A DNA stretch of 64,000 nt, from the NCBI RefSeq assembly GCF_009795805.1, contig NZ_WTEY01000004.1:113033-177032 (forward strand). The letters are read 5' to 3'. Each line of letters starts with the position of its first letter. Position 1 is the stretch's first letter. A model generated the notes under the pieces. It was not told where the DNA came from. It made no database searches and saw only the letters and a list, made by a program, of their open reading frames with translations. The translations under genes were made by a program, and so were the position numbers. This stretch comes from Gilliamella sp. Pra-s52 (GTDB lineage Bacteria; Pseudomonadota; Gammaproteobacteria; Enterobacterales; Orbaceae). Shown one piece after another: positions 1 through 8,351 of this stretch.

Positions 1-127
1 GCATTGCTGGCAGTTCGCATAACATTGGGTTGTTTTGATAAATAATTTCAACAATCCCTTTTGTTTTGCCAAAAATTCGATACGCTAATGCGTCAACGGT
101 TTCATTTTGCATTGCATAGACAATCAT
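1..127 (-). CDS. X: P2-like tail protein X, partial
   Basis: The first 42 codons of a leftward gene, cut by the window edge, begin MIVYAMQNETVDALAYRIFG. This matches the start of P2 GpX, a small LysM-like tail protein needed for tail completion (family knowledge). The start codon overlaps the stop of gene L in a TAATG arrangement, so the two are translationally coupled, and the position after L is the P2 order. The C-terminus is outside the window. Confidence 0.8.
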   Translation of the reverse strand, partial: MIVYAMQNETVDALAYRIFGKTKGIVEIIYQNNPMLCELPAM

Positions 128-597
128 TAAATCAATTCCATGGTTGATCGTGATTTGCCCAAGATGTCACGAATTGCATAACGTGCATTGCGGTATAAGT
201 TGCCCACGCTTTCGATGTTAGGTTCAATGTCACCTTTGGCTTTTGCGGTTGCATCAAAATTAATATACTGTTCATTCAATAATGCATTTGCCCACGAATA
301 AACCGCATGTTTGTATAAAATTAAATATTTTGATTCACCATTAATTTGCTCGTCATTTAAATTGTTAATTGATGTAATGCCTGCCGCTTGCTTTGTTAGC
401 CGCCAGTTATATAAGTCGTCATTTACTGCAATAATTGCACTGGCAATTGCTGTTTTTAATCGCTCAGTTGTGACGGTGCCGTCGAGCCGCTGAGTTTTTC
501 GAACATCATTAACATTAATTGCTGGAAAAAACGAAATATTACTGATTTCGAGATTGTCAGCTTCGTTAGCACTTGCGATAGCCGTAAAGTCGTTCAT
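127..597 (-). CDS. L: P2-like head completion/stabilisation protein GpL
   Basis: A 156-residue protein in the position of P2 gene L, between terminase small subunit M and tail gene X. GpL completes the DNA-filled head and stabilises it before tail joining. The length is close to the family norm. It ends with a one-base overlap onto gene X. The start is the ATG preceded by a short spacer and fits the conserved 'NDFTAI' type N-terminus. No active-site motif is expected. Assignment rests on sequence style plus synteny. Confidence 0.85.
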   Translation of the reverse strand: MNDFTAIASANEADNLEISNISFFPAINVNDVRKTQRLDGTVTTERLKTAIASAIIAVNDDLYNWRLTKQAAGITSINNLNDEQINGESKYLILYKHAVYSWANALLNEQYINFDATAKAKGDIEPNIESVGNLYRNARYAIRDILGKSRSTMELI

Positions 598-614
598 AAT
601 TTACCTTTGTTGAG

Positions 615-670
615 CGGCGGTGGACAAAAGCGCTAACGTGTAAAATACATTTATTGCTTTTGTGCCGCCG
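615..670. repeat. Imperfect inverted repeat between genes M and L
   Basis: Arms CGGCGGTGGACAAAAGC (615-631) and GCTTTTGTGCCGCCG (656-670) can pair over 14 positions with a small internal bulge, enclosing a 24-base AT-rich loop. It sits in the unusually wide 93-bp gap between M and L, where the rest of the capsid operon is tightly packed. It could be an mRNA processing or stability hairpin. It lacks a following U tract on the coding strand, so it is not a typical terminator. Confidence 0.5.
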
Positions 671-690
671 AGGTGTGAGGGTTCACCCAG

Positions 691-1338
691 TTAAGAATCC
701 GCCTTATTTAAGGCTTTTTCTAATTCTTTAATAGCTGTTTTTACGCCTGAACTTTCGTCAAGTTCAAGTGCTCGTTTTAAATAGCCTAAAGCTTGCTCTG
801 GCTGTGTTTCTTTTAACACATAGCCAATAGCTTTATTTAATTTTGCTCTGACCTGATCAAACATATCTTTATCAGCCACTAATTCGGCAAATTTAAGCAA
901 AACATCAGCGTTAACTGTTTGCTTATTGCTAATTTGTGTTAGCGTTGTATTAGCTAATTCTTCGGTAATTAGTGTAGCGGTTTGGCGTTGGTACTCATCG
1001 GGTGTAACCCAATTGTGTTTTAATGCGTGTTCGGCAAGCGGGTAGGCAAGCTCAAATTGTTTAGTGTCAATCATCCATACCATTAGACGCATAAATACAT
1101 CATCTTGCTGAGCATTATCAGACTCAAGCACACCGTTAATCCAATCCATATATTCGGGAATAAGTTGCTTTTTAAGCTCAATTTTTGCTTCCGTTGATTG
1201 AAATTTTTTTAAACGAATACGATCGTTATTTAGTTTGGCTAGCATCATTTCGTAAGCGTTGATTGCTCGCAGGTTGTCTGTATTACGCTCCTTTTGAGCG
1301 TAATGTTTTTGTAAAAACTTTTGTGCTGGTGATATCAT
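691..1338 (-). CDS. M: P2-like terminase small subunit (endonuclease) GpM
   Basis: This 215-residue protein has the family pattern: N-terminal ISPAQKFLQKHYAQ and a middle segment 'YEMMLAKLNNDR...WINGVLESDNAQQDDVFMRLMVW', which mirrors P2 GpM. GpM is the small terminase subunit that cuts cos DNA together with ATPase GpP during packaging. The last third is helical with TPR-like spacing ('EQALGYLKRALELD'), ending in a lysine-rich tail. It lies 11 bp downstream of capsid gene N on the same leftward transcript. Confidence 0.9.
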   Translation of the reverse strand: MISPAQKFLQKHYAQKERNTDNLRAINAYEMMLAKLNNDRIRLKKFQSTEAKIELKKQLIPEYMDWINGVLESDNAQQDDVFMRLMVWMIDTKQFELAYPLAEHALKHNWVTPDEYQRQTATLITEELANTTLTQISNKQTVNADVLLKFAELVADKDMFDQVRAKLNKAIGYVLKETQPEQALGYLKRALELDESSGVKTAIKELEKALNKADS

Positions 1339-1349
1339 CTATCTTTCCC

Positions 1350-2360
1350 TTATCTGACTTCAATATTTTCAATTAAACAGCCGGCATCATAACGTTCTAC
1401 AACAAAGGCTTCGTTGGCGGATTGGAAGTCTTCAATGCGATCACGTTTAGGGTTGTCAATAATTTGACGGCGGGCTGTTTCATTTTGAATATAGATAGCT
1501 AAATTGCTAAAAGATGTAATTAGCATTGCTCCTTTAGGGAAGTAGGGCACTCGGTATGCTGGTAATTCACCAATTGATTTTTTAGCAAGTAAGATTTGAC
1601 CTGCTACTTTTTCGGTGTTTTTATCTGCTTCGTTAGCAATAGGGAAGTACTTATCATGAAGTAATCCACGACCACATATAACAACTAGATCGGTGTCTTC
1701 TGAATAAACTGGATCGATTAAGTTTTCAACGGCATCATAGACTAATGCGTCAAGGTTTTTATAGTCACCACCGTTACTGGCAATAATAATTTTACCTGGT
1801 GTTACTGTACCTTCGTTCATTACTCTTTCAGGTGCATCTTCTCGGTAATGTTGTAACCAGCCTTTATTTACATCTTGTAGTAAAGGGTATGTGGTTTTAT
1901 TGGAAGTTGGTGCACGATGGGTACCATTAAATCCAATCATAATACGATCTAATGCTTTTTGTTTAATTAGCGCATCACGCAAAAGGGTTTGAAAGTTCTT
2001 TTTGTGGCGCCATGCATCCAATTTTGCATAACGGATTGATGTATCGTAGTTGGTTTGTTCACAACGGTAACTAAATTGGTTTAGATCTGAGATATCTACA
2101 GCTTCACGTTCTTGTGCTGTGGTATCGGTTGTGCTGGCTGTTGTGCCTGTTACACCAACGCCAACTTTTTCACCTTCTTGAGCATCAACAAATTCAAAGT
2201 TAATTTTACTTAAGAATTCAGATGATTGTTGGGTGCGTTTTTCTAATGTTTGGTTTACCTCTGGATTGACAGCAAAACTTTCACTGGCATCATCAATGCC
2301 ATTAAGCTGTGCAATGCGGTGTTTAAATCCATTAAATAACTTTCGGGTTTCATTTCTCAT
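1350..2360 (-). CDS. N: P2-like major capsid protein GpN
   Basis: A 336-residue protein whose N-terminus (MRNETRKLFNGFKHRIAQLN), central 'GVGVTGTTASTTDT' and 'VPYFPKGAMLITSFSNLAIY' near the C-terminus follow P2 GpN. GpN is the precursor of the head shell; it assembles on scaffold GpO and is trimmed at the N-terminus by the GpO protease. The length is close to P2 GpN. It lies between O and M in the usual order with a 62-bp gap from O. No break or truncation is visible. Confidence 0.95.
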   Translation of the reverse strand: MRNETRKLFNGFKHRIAQLNGIDDASESFAVNPEVNQTLEKRTQQSSEFLSKINFEFVDAQEGEKVGVGVTGTTASTTDTTAQEREAVDISDLNQFSYRCEQTNYDTSIRYAKLDAWRHKKNFQTLLRDALIKQKALDRIMIGFNGTHRAPTSNKTTYPLLQDVNKGWLQHYREDAPERVMNEGTVTPGKIIIASNGGDYKNLDALVYDAVENLIDPVYSEDTDLVVICGRGLLHDKYFPIANEADKNTEKVAGQILLAKKSIGELPAYRVPYFPKGAMLITSFSNLAIYIQNETARRQIIDNPKRDRIEDFQSANEAFVVERYDAGCLIENIEVR

Positions 2361-2422
2361 TATGGGTTTCCTAATTCGGTTAATCTAATTTGTTTGTTAT
2401 TGTTGGTTTTAATAGTCTGCTT

Positions 2423-3262
2423 TTAGCAGTCGGTTTCAGTGTCCATGGATCCGCCCGCCGAAATTGGACGCTCTGGCGATTCGGGAAGTTCACTCAATAG
2501 CTCGACAAGCTCAGTATTTTGTTTTTTTACTTTGGTAAGTTCGTTGGTTAATTCAACAATTTTGGCGTCAAGATTAGTAAAGCGTTCAGTTGTCGCCGTT
2601 GCGAACTGCTCGATAATCTCACCAAGTTGTACAAACTTAGTTGAGTCTTTTTCTGATTTACTTTTAAATAAACCCGTTAGACGATCTAACATGGCACTAA
2701 AAGCGGTATCACTTTGGGGATCCACATCTTCAAAGTCGATCACTGTTTCTTCGGCAACGGTGAAAAGGTTATTTGGTGATTGTTTACGGCTAGCTAACGG
2801 GTTAACGCTTGCTTTTGCACTGAACTCTAAAAATTCGGTACCAAGGCTAGCTGGGTCGTCAGTAACAGCAAGACCAACAAGGTAAGCTTCGCCAGTGTCA
2901 GCAAATTCGGCATTAACTTCGATAGAGGTATAAACTTTTTGCTTAGCTTTATTAAGCTCAATGAGTTCATCGGTTGGTTCAATTTGTGCAAGTAATGCAA
3001 GCTTTCCTGCTAATGGACCGGTTTTGATTTCTTCGGCTCGTAATGCTAATACATCGCCATAACGTTTAAATTGGCTATCTGGTGAATAACCTTTGATATG
3101 TTCTAAATTGATACGTGCGCCATAAACATCACGGTCATAATTTTCAGCCATTTGCTCGATCCATTCTTTTTGGATCTTACGGCCGTCGGTGGTGGCACCT
3201 TCTACCGCAACACGAAACCATTTTGATTTAATTTTTTTTGACTTCTTAACGTCTGTCCCCAT
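2423..3262 (-). CDS. O: P2-like capsid scaffold and maturation protease GpO
   Basis: GpO is both scaffold and serine protease for procapsid maturation. The N-terminal half shows the protease triad in family spacing: Asp26 (TTDGR), His55 (NLEHIKG) and Ser113 (VYTSIEV), matching P2 Asp19/His48/Ser107. The C-terminal half (roughly 190-265) is a charged heptad-rich scaffold coiled coil. 'GLAVTDDPASLGTEFLEFS' is a conserved GpO block. It heads the leftward ONMLX transcript and diverges from gene P across a 152-bp spacer. The start gives a basic leader slightly longer than that of P2. Confidence 0.92.
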   Translation of the reverse strand: MGTDVKKSKKIKSKWFRVAVEGATTDGRKIQKEWIEQMAENYDRDVYGARINLEHIKGYSPDSQFKRYGDVLALRAEEIKTGPLAGKLALLAQIEPTDELIELNKAKQKVYTSIEVNAEFADTGEAYLVGLAVTDDPASLGTEFLEFSAKASVNPLASRKQSPNNLFTVAEETVIDFEDVDPQSDTAFSAMLDRLTGLFKSKSEKDSTKFVQLGEIIEQFATATTERFTNLDAKIVELTNELTKVKKQNTELVELLSELPESPERPISAGGSMDTETDC

Positions 3263-3414
3263 TGTTGTAATCCTTAGCTGATTGTTTTTGCATTATGTTG
3301 AATTGACAAACAAAAGAGAGCAATTGGGGCAACTTGTAGATTGGCGTTTTACAACCTGAACAAACATAAAAAATCAAAAATGATAGGTAAATTGGCGTTA
3401 CTAAAGGAGAACAC
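3263..3414. promoter_or_regulatory. Divergent late promoter region between O and P
   Basis: In P2 this spacer carries two face-to-face late promoters that need the Ogr activator, which recognises TGT-N12-ACA. Here TTGTA and TACAA (3334-3354) form an inverted pair spaced within a base of that pattern (TGT-N13-ACA), and ATTGGCGTT occurs twice in the same orientation (3340-3348 and 3391-3399). A good ribosome site (AAAGGAGA) precedes gene P. Assignment of the Ogr site is inference; no ogr gene lies in this window. Confidence 0.45.
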
Positions 3415-5196
3415 ATGGTAAACGTCAATTTATTAGATCATTTAATTAGTGATAATACCGACCCAAGAAAAGCCGCCAGATCGCTGTATTGGGCTGGGTA
3501 TCGCATTAGCCGTATTTCTGAACTATTGAATGAAAATATTAATACCATTCATAGCTGGAAACGGCGTGATAAGTGGGATGAATCATCCGTATTGGATAGG
3601 GTTAACGGCGTTCTTGAAGCGCAATTAATCCATCTTGTTATTAAGCCAAATAAGGAAGGTAAAGATTTTAAAGAGATTGATTTACTTAGCCGTCAGCTAG
3701 AACGTACGGCCAGAATTGAAAAATATCAAAATGGCGGTAATGAGGTCGATTTAAACCCTAATATTGCCAACCGTAATGCCAAACCGAAGCAAAAGCCTAA
3801 AACTAATCTTTTAACTGATGAACAGATCGAAAAAATTAACGAACTATTTAATGATGGCTTATATGAGCATCAAAAAGTTTGGTACCGAGCTGGTATACAA
3901 AATCGCATTAGAAACATAAATAAATCACGCCAAATTGGGGCAACTATGTTTTTTGCACAGGAAGGGGCGGTTGATGCTGTGAATACTGGGCGTAATCAGA
4001 TATTTTTATCCGCATCAAAATCACAAGCTTTTCAATTTCGGCAATATATTATTGATTTTTTCCACGGTATCGATATGGATCTGAAAGGGGAAGTTATCCA
4101 CTTTCCTCATAATGATGCTCGCCTTTACTTTTTAGGTACTAATTCGAAAACAGCACAAAGTTATCACGGTAATTTATATCTGGATGAATATTTTTGGATT
4201 AATAAATTTTTAGAACTGCGTAAAGTTGCTTCGGGTATGTCGAGCCAAAAACGTTGGCGACAAACCTACTTTTCAACGCCTTCTAGTATTAATCACGAAG
4301 CGTATAAATTCTGGACTGGCGAGCTATTCAATAAGGGACGTAGAAAAGAGCAACGTATTAACGTTGATATTTCTCATCAAGCTTTAAAAAATGGCAAATT
4401 ATGTGCTGATGGACAATGGCGGCAGATTGTCACCATTGAAGATGCGGAAAAACTTGGCTTTGATTTATTCGATATTAATCAACTAAAACTAGAATATAGC
4501 CCCGATGAGTTCGCTAATTTATTTTTATGTAATTTTATTGATGATTCATCATCAGTTTTTCCGCTATCGAGTTTACAACCGTGTATGGTCGATTCTTGGG
4601 ATATTTGGGATGATTATAAGCCATTTGCATTGCGTCCATTAGGTGAACGGCCTGTCTGGATCGGCTATGACCCGTCACACACTGGGGATAGTGCGGGTTG
4701 TGCAGTTGTTTCACCGCCAATGGTTGAAGGTGGCAAGTTTAGGGTTATTGAAAAGCATCAATGGACGGGTATGGATTTTGCCTCACAAGCCGACGCTATT
4801 CGAAAAATGACTGAACGCTATAACGTTACCTACATTGGTATTGATGCTACTGGGTTAGGCGAGGGTGTTTATCAACTAGTTAAGCAATTTTATCCCGCCG
4901 TAGTGGCATTTAAATATTCAATTGAAATTAAACAAAGACTAATTTTGAAAATGCAAGATGTGATCAGACGTCAGCGTTTAGAGTTTGATGCAGGTTGGAC
5001 AGACTTAGCCCAATCATTTATGGCAATTCGAAAAACATTAACGGCCAGCCAGCGTTATGTAACGTATGTCGCTGATCGTAATGACGAGGTATCACATGCC
5101 GATATTGCATGGGCAACCATGCACGCAATTTATAACGAGCCGCTAGAAAGCATTGGCGGAGCAAACAGCAACAGCGGATTTATGGGAGTATTTTAG
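3415..5196 (+). CDS. P: P2-like terminase large subunit ATPase GpP
   Basis: A 593-residue terminase ATPase that drives DNA packaging with GpM. It has an N-terminal HTH-like segment ('RISRISELLNENINTIHSWK', about 31-50), a Walker A-like SRQIGAT at 171-177, the family block 'NQIFLSASKSQAF', a Walker B-like LYLDEYFW near 254-261, and a C-terminal nuclease-type domain beginning 'GYDPSHTGDSAG' near residue 418. Length and order match P2 GpP (590 residues). It starts after a clear AAAGGAGA ribosome site and ends two bases before portal gene Q. Confidence 0.95.
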   Translation: MVNVNLLDHLISDNTDPRKAARSLYWAGYRISRISELLNENINTIHSWKRRDKWDESSVLDRVNGVLEAQLIHLVIKPNKEGKDFKEIDLLSRQLERTARIEKYQNGGNEVDLNPNIANRNAKPKQKPKTNLLTDEQIEKINELFNDGLYEHQKVWYRAGIQNRIRNINKSRQIGATMFFAQEGAVDAVNTGRNQIFLSASKSQAFQFRQYIIDFFHGIDMDLKGEVIHFPHNDARLYFLGTNSKTAQSYHGNLYLDEYFWINKFLELRKVASGMSSQKRWRQTYFSTPSSINHEAYKFWTGELFNKGRRKEQRINVDISHQALKNGKLCADGQWRQIVTIEDAEKLGFDLFDINQLKLEYSPDEFANLFLCNFIDDSSSVFPLSSLQPCMVDSWDIWDDYKPFALRPLGERPVWIGYDPSHTGDSAGCAVVSPPMVEGGKFRVIEKHQWTGMDFASQADAIRKMTERYNVTYIGIDATGLGEGVYQLVKQFYPAVVAFKYSIEIKQRLILKMQDVIRRQRLEFDAGWTDLAQSFMAIRKTLTASQRYVTYVADRNDEVSHADIAWATMHAIYNEPLESIGGANSNSGFMGVF

Positions 5197-5198
5197 TC

Positions 5199-6185
5199 AT
5201 GACAGAATTAACACAACAAAACGAAAAAGTAGAGTGTTTTACATTTGGCGATCGTGAGCCTTTAGCCGATGCCAAAGACTTATTAAGTTATTTACAATGC
5301 ACATCGTGCGGTAATTGGTATGAACCGCCAGTTAATTTTGATACGCTGGCTAATACCTTTAGTTCATCGTCATATCATAGCAGCCCGATTTATGTAAAAC
5401 GAAATATCTTAACTAGTACATTTATTCCACATAAATATTTATCACGTCAGGCATTTGAGCGAATCGCTAATGATTTTTTAATATTGGGCAACTGCTATTT
5501 AGAAAAACGAACAAATATGCTAAAGCAAACCGAGGGGCTAAAACCAACACTGGCGAAATACACACGGCGAGGTGTTGAAGAAAACGAATATTGGTATATT
5601 GATAAATATTGGGAAGAGCATAAATTTAAAAAAGGTTCGGTTTGGCATATGCTAGCACCGGATATAAACCAAGAAATTTACGGATTACCCGAATATTTAG
5701 CCGCCATTAATTCGGTTTGGCTTGATAACTCGGCTACCGTATTCCGTCAACGTTATTATAAAAATGGTTCGCATGCTGGGTTTATTTTATATTTGTCTAA
5801 CCCATCACATAACGAAAAAGATATTGAAGAATTAAAGAAAGCATTACAAAGCAGTCGCGGACCAGGAAACTTCCGTAATTTGCTCATGTACTCACCAAAC
5901 GGTAAGCCAGATGGATTAAAACTAATACCCGTTGGAGAAGTGGCCGCTAAAGATAATTTTGCAGACATTAAGTCAGTAAGCCAAGATGATATCTTAACTG
6001 CACACCGAGTGCCGCCATCATTAATGGGCATAACACCAAAAAACACAGGTGGATTTGGTGATCCAGAAAAAGCCTCTAAAGTATTTGCTCGTAATGAAAT
6101 CAAACCGTTGCAAGATAGATTTTTACAGCTAAATGATTGGATGGGCGAGGAGGTTGTTAAATTTAATCCTTATAGTCTTGAATAA
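5199..6185 (+). CDS. Q: P2-like portal protein GpQ
   Basis: A 328-residue portal (head-tail connector) protein, the dodecameric ring through which terminase pumps DNA. Recognisable blocks are 'ECFTFGDREPLADAKDLL' at the N-terminus, 'SSSSYHSSPIYVKRNILTSTF' and the C-terminal 'AHRVPPSLMGITPKNTGGFGDPEKAS', all typical of P2-type portals. The length is near P2 Q (344). It is two bases downstream of gene P and followed by an intrinsic terminator, closing the short rightward PQ transcript. Confidence 0.95.
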   Translation: MTELTQQNEKVECFTFGDREPLADAKDLLSYLQCTSCGNWYEPPVNFDTLANTFSSSSYHSSPIYVKRNILTSTFIPHKYLSRQAFERIANDFLILGNCYLEKRTNMLKQTEGLKPTLAKYTRRGVEENEYWYIDKYWEEHKFKKGSVWHMLAPDINQEIYGLPEYLAAINSVWLDNSATVFRQRYYKNGSHAGFILYLSNPSHNEKDIEELKKALQSSRGPGNFRNLLMYSPNGKPDGLKLIPVGEVAAKDNFADIKSVSQDDILTAHRVPPSLMGITPKNTGGFGDPEKASKVFARNEIKPLQDRFLQLNDWMGEEVVKFNPYSLE

Positions 6186-6196
6186 CAATCACAAAA

Positions 6197-6221
6197 CCAA
6201 AGCCCGAATGGGCTTTTTTAT
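6197..6221 (+). terminator. Intrinsic terminator after gene Q
   Basis: A hairpin AAAGCCCG-AAT-GGGCTTT followed by T residues lies 12 bases past the Q stop codon. It ends the PQ transcript. After it, apart from the cos-like patch, 6222-6632 shows no convincing gene: a few small hairpins (for example AGCCCT/AGGGTT near 6453-6470) and an AT-rich run leading into the next gene. Confidence 0.8.
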
Positions 6222-6388
6222 TACCTTCCATTCAAATTCTTTCTATAACGCTCATGTTGACACTTTTTTATTTATTGTGTGGTGATTAGTCCTTTACTCA
6301 TTTTATCTATCAGTATGCTTGATTTTTAATATAATTGGGCATTTTGATGATGATTGAAAAGGTTATAGATAAAATTGCGCCGTTGAAA

Positions 6389-6405
6389 CCCCACGCCACC
6401 CTCGC
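6389..6405. other. Candidate phage cos region
   Basis: In a strongly AT-rich spacer, a GC-rich patch reads on the minus strand GCGAGGGTGGCGTGGGG. From recall, P2/186 cohesive ends carry GGCGTGGCGGGG-like sequence, and in P2 cos lies just beyond gene Q, exactly this position. Local composition, location and partial identity support a packaging site. The nicking positions cannot be placed from sequence alone. Confidence 0.45.
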
Positions 6406-6632
6406 ACTAAAAGTGTGGAAAATTGTGCAAAGTTGCAAATATCAAAAAAGAAGCCCTAGCATAAGGGTTTTAGTGATCCGCGATCCTTTTTAGATCTTGC
6501 GTTTTCGTGCAGTGTAGGCGTGCAATAAAAATACATTTAAACCACATTATATGCTGATGAGGGAATTTTTTTCTTTACTAAATTGTTATACATTATATAA
6601 ACTTATTAATCATCAATAAATTAGGATTCTTT

Positions 6633-7493
6633 ATGAAAACATTACGACTTGTTTTAGCTTGGCTTTTTGGTGTGCTTTTTATTTTATTAGGAATTGCAAA
6701 TTTAACTCAAACCCCTTTGATAGGAATAGTAGCGCTATTAGTAGGTATATCACTATTACCGATAACTTATCAAATCATTTATAAAAATACACAAAAAGAG
6801 GTAAGCTCTAAGAAAAAAGCGATAATAACCACAGTATTAATTGTTGTTTGGTTTATTATTTGTGGTATAGAAGGAGGCAAAGAAAGAGAGGAACAAGAAA
6901 AAACCTTTATTTCAGAATTTAATTTAAATAAAAAAGAAATTGTTTCACAAATCAACCAATTGATAATAGAGAAAAAATATGATGAAGCGGTATCATTAGC
7001 TGATAAATATCACTCAGCTAAAGATCAAACGGTCTTAGAACTAGCAGATCAAGCTAGATTAGAGTTACTAAAGCTTAAAAATCAGCAAAAAATTGATGAT
7101 TTATTAAATAAACTTAAAGATGTTCCTGAAACTGAATTAGAAAAACAGATTGAATTATATGACGAGCTGTTAACCGTTGACCCAGAAAACTCAGAATATA
7201 AAACCCAAAATGCTAAATTGCAAAAAGAATTAGAACGGCAAAAACTGATTAATTCCCAATTTAGTTCTTGGGATGGTTCCCATAGAAATCTTGAAAAATA
7301 TATAAAATCAAAAATGAATGATCCTGATTCATTCAAACATGTTGAAACCAAATATATTGATAATGGAAGTGATAATCTAATTATCATCACTTCATTTAGA
7401 GGGAAAAATGCTTTTGGTGGTGTTATTGTTAATACGGTAACAGCTACTGTTGATTTAGATGGAAATATAACAAGTATTATCAGTTGGAAATAA
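6633..7493 (+). CDS. Membrane-anchored coiled-coil accessory protein
   Basis: Family not recognised. Three hydrophobic segments at the N-terminus (about 5-23, 28-50 and 62-79) are followed by a long charged helical region (85-215) and a small C-terminal domain starting 'LEKYIKSKMNDPDSFKHVET' and ending in alternating strands ('VTATVDLDGNITSIISWK'). That C-terminal domain style recurs in accessory proteins of unknown role. It sits between cos and the regulatory block, where P2-like phages carry cargo genes, and has its own terminator. It could be a superinfection-exclusion or lysogenic conversion protein, but nothing proves this. Confidence 0.65.
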   Translation: MKTLRLVLAWLFGVLFILLGIANLTQTPLIGIVALLVGISLLPITYQIIYKNTQKEVSSKKKAIITTVLIVVWFIICGIEGGKEREEQEKTFISEFNLNKKEIVSQINQLIIEKKYDEAVSLADKYHSAKDQTVLELADQARLELLKLKNQQKIDDLLNKLKDVPETELEKQIELYDELLTVDPENSEYKTQNAKLQKELERQKLINSQFSSWDGSHRNLEKYIKSKMNDPDSFKHVETKYIDNGSDNLIIITSFRGKNAFGGVIVNTVTATVDLDGNITSIISWK

Positions 7494-7496
7494 ATA

Positions 7497-7520
7497 AGGG
7501 GGGCTATAGCCCCTTTTTTA
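7497..7520. terminator. Terminator hairpin shared by convergent genes
   Basis: GGGGGCTATAGCCCC followed by TTTTTTA ends the rightward membrane-protein gene two bases after its stop. The same hairpin overlaps the last codons of the small leftward gene that ends at 7504, so the convergent transcripts share it. Confidence 0.8.
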
Positions 7521-7647
7521 ATAATATTTCATGCAACAAACATAAGCCGATTTTTATATCATTGTTTGATAATTCAGCATCAATCATCAGTCTATTAATA
7601 AGTTCCGCTTGCTCCAGTTTGACGTTTTTTAAAGTATCACCATCCAT
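7504..7647 (-). CDS. Small hypothetical protein, 47 residues
   Basis: An uninterrupted 47-codon frame starts MDGDTLKNVKLEQAELINRL and ends 'HEILLKKGL'. A ribosome site AAGG lies about eight bases before the ATG. The product is predicted helical and amphipathic, a common look for small phage regulators. It has no recognised family. It lies downstream of, and in the same direction as, the HTH gene at 7760, so it may share that transcript. Gene status rests on the ribosome site and reading-frame quality only. Confidence 0.45.
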   Translation of the reverse strand: MDGDTLKNVKLEQAELINRLMIDAELSNNDIKIGLCLLHEILLKKGL

Positions 7648-7759
7648 TTTTAAACCTTAATACGCTGTATATAATAACAGTGTGTTGGAATCATTTTTTT
7701 GATCAAAGATATAATTTATAACTTATTGATAAGTTTAAAAATAATATATCAAAGTAATG

Positions 7760-8119
7760 CTACCCATGATTGATATAATTAGAGATTGTTTTTTGTGATA
7801 CCCCCAATATCATGGCTATATCTTTTTGTGTGTGTCCCTTTTTATATAATTGCTTAGCATTTTTCTTTCTATCTTCTATTGTATTTCCACTGTAGTGGGT
7901 AAATTTCATAATGGACAATGTTCCCACCTCTGATTTCATTGTATAAGATTCTCCATTAAAGTTTTTCCCTGAAATCTCTATACCATCTTCCGTCTTACTT
8001 ATAGAACCAGTTTCAAGCCCAAAGTTCTGGAATAAATTTAAGGCATATTTTGTCATTTGATCTTGTAATGGTTGTTTTTTAGATTTTGCTATTACTTTTG
8101 ATTCAACTTTTTTATTCAT
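7760..8119 (-). CDS. Small DNA-binding regulator with C-terminal HTH
   Basis: A 119-residue basic protein. Residues 85-117 (RKKNAKQLYKKGHTQKDIAM then ILGVSQKTISNYI) form a classical helix-turn-helix of the Hin/Xre-like 'recruit by repeat' type. The N-terminal part (20-80) is a small domain with no match I can name. A consensus-quality leftward promoter with an elaborate palindromic operator lies directly upstream, so autoregulation is likely. It is probably the control gene of this accessory block rather than the main phage repressor, which sits at 15 kb. Confidence 0.75.
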   Translation of the reverse strand: MNKKVESKVIAKSKKQPLQDQMTKYALNLFQNFGLETGSISKTEDGIEISGKNFNGESYTMKSEVGTLSIMKFTHYSGNTIEDRKKNAKQLYKKGHTQKDIAMILGVSQKTISNYINHG

Positions 8120-8171
8120 AAGTTATAATCCTATTAATTTTTTTAAATTGAGCACGAAAAGCTGTTGTATA

Positions 8172-8230
8172 CCCATGTACTAGAAGTTACTATAATTACT
8201 AGTAACTTCTAGTAACTCCTAGTGCATGGG
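8172..8230. promoter_or_regulatory. Nested palindromic operator with three 13-bp sites
   Basis: Three copies of TAGTAACTtCTAG occur: one inverted (8180-8192, CTAGAAGTTACTA) and two direct, overlapping by three bases (8200-8212 and 8210-8222; the last reads TAGTAACTCCTAG). The set is enclosed by CCCATG (8172-8177) and CATGGG (8225-8230). It begins immediately downstream of the -10 box of the leftward promoter at 8231-8259, an ideal place for repression of the HTH gene at 7760. Confidence 0.8.
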
Positions 8231-8259
8231 ATTTTAGATTACTTAATATTGTATGTCAA
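8231..8259 (-). promoter_or_regulatory. Sigma70 promoter for the HTH gene
   Basis: On the minus strand TTGACA (8259-8254), a 17-base spacer and TAAAAT (8236-8231) give a near-perfect sigma70 promoter. The predicted start lies inside the palindromic operator, about 100 bases before the HTH start codon at 8119. Confidence 0.8.
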
Positions 8260-8351
8260 TTCTTTTTTAAATCTATATGAATCTAATGATCAAACGTATA
8301 CCTCTCCTAAAACATCTTTACAAAATCAGCACAGTAATACGCTGGCTATTT

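Noticed and set aside
3246..3428. Leftward 60-codon frame with CSGC across the O-P spacer, hinting at an Ogr-like zinc finger
   Set aside because: It covers the expected divergent promoter region, lacks the full C4 spacing of Ogr and shows no ribosome site.
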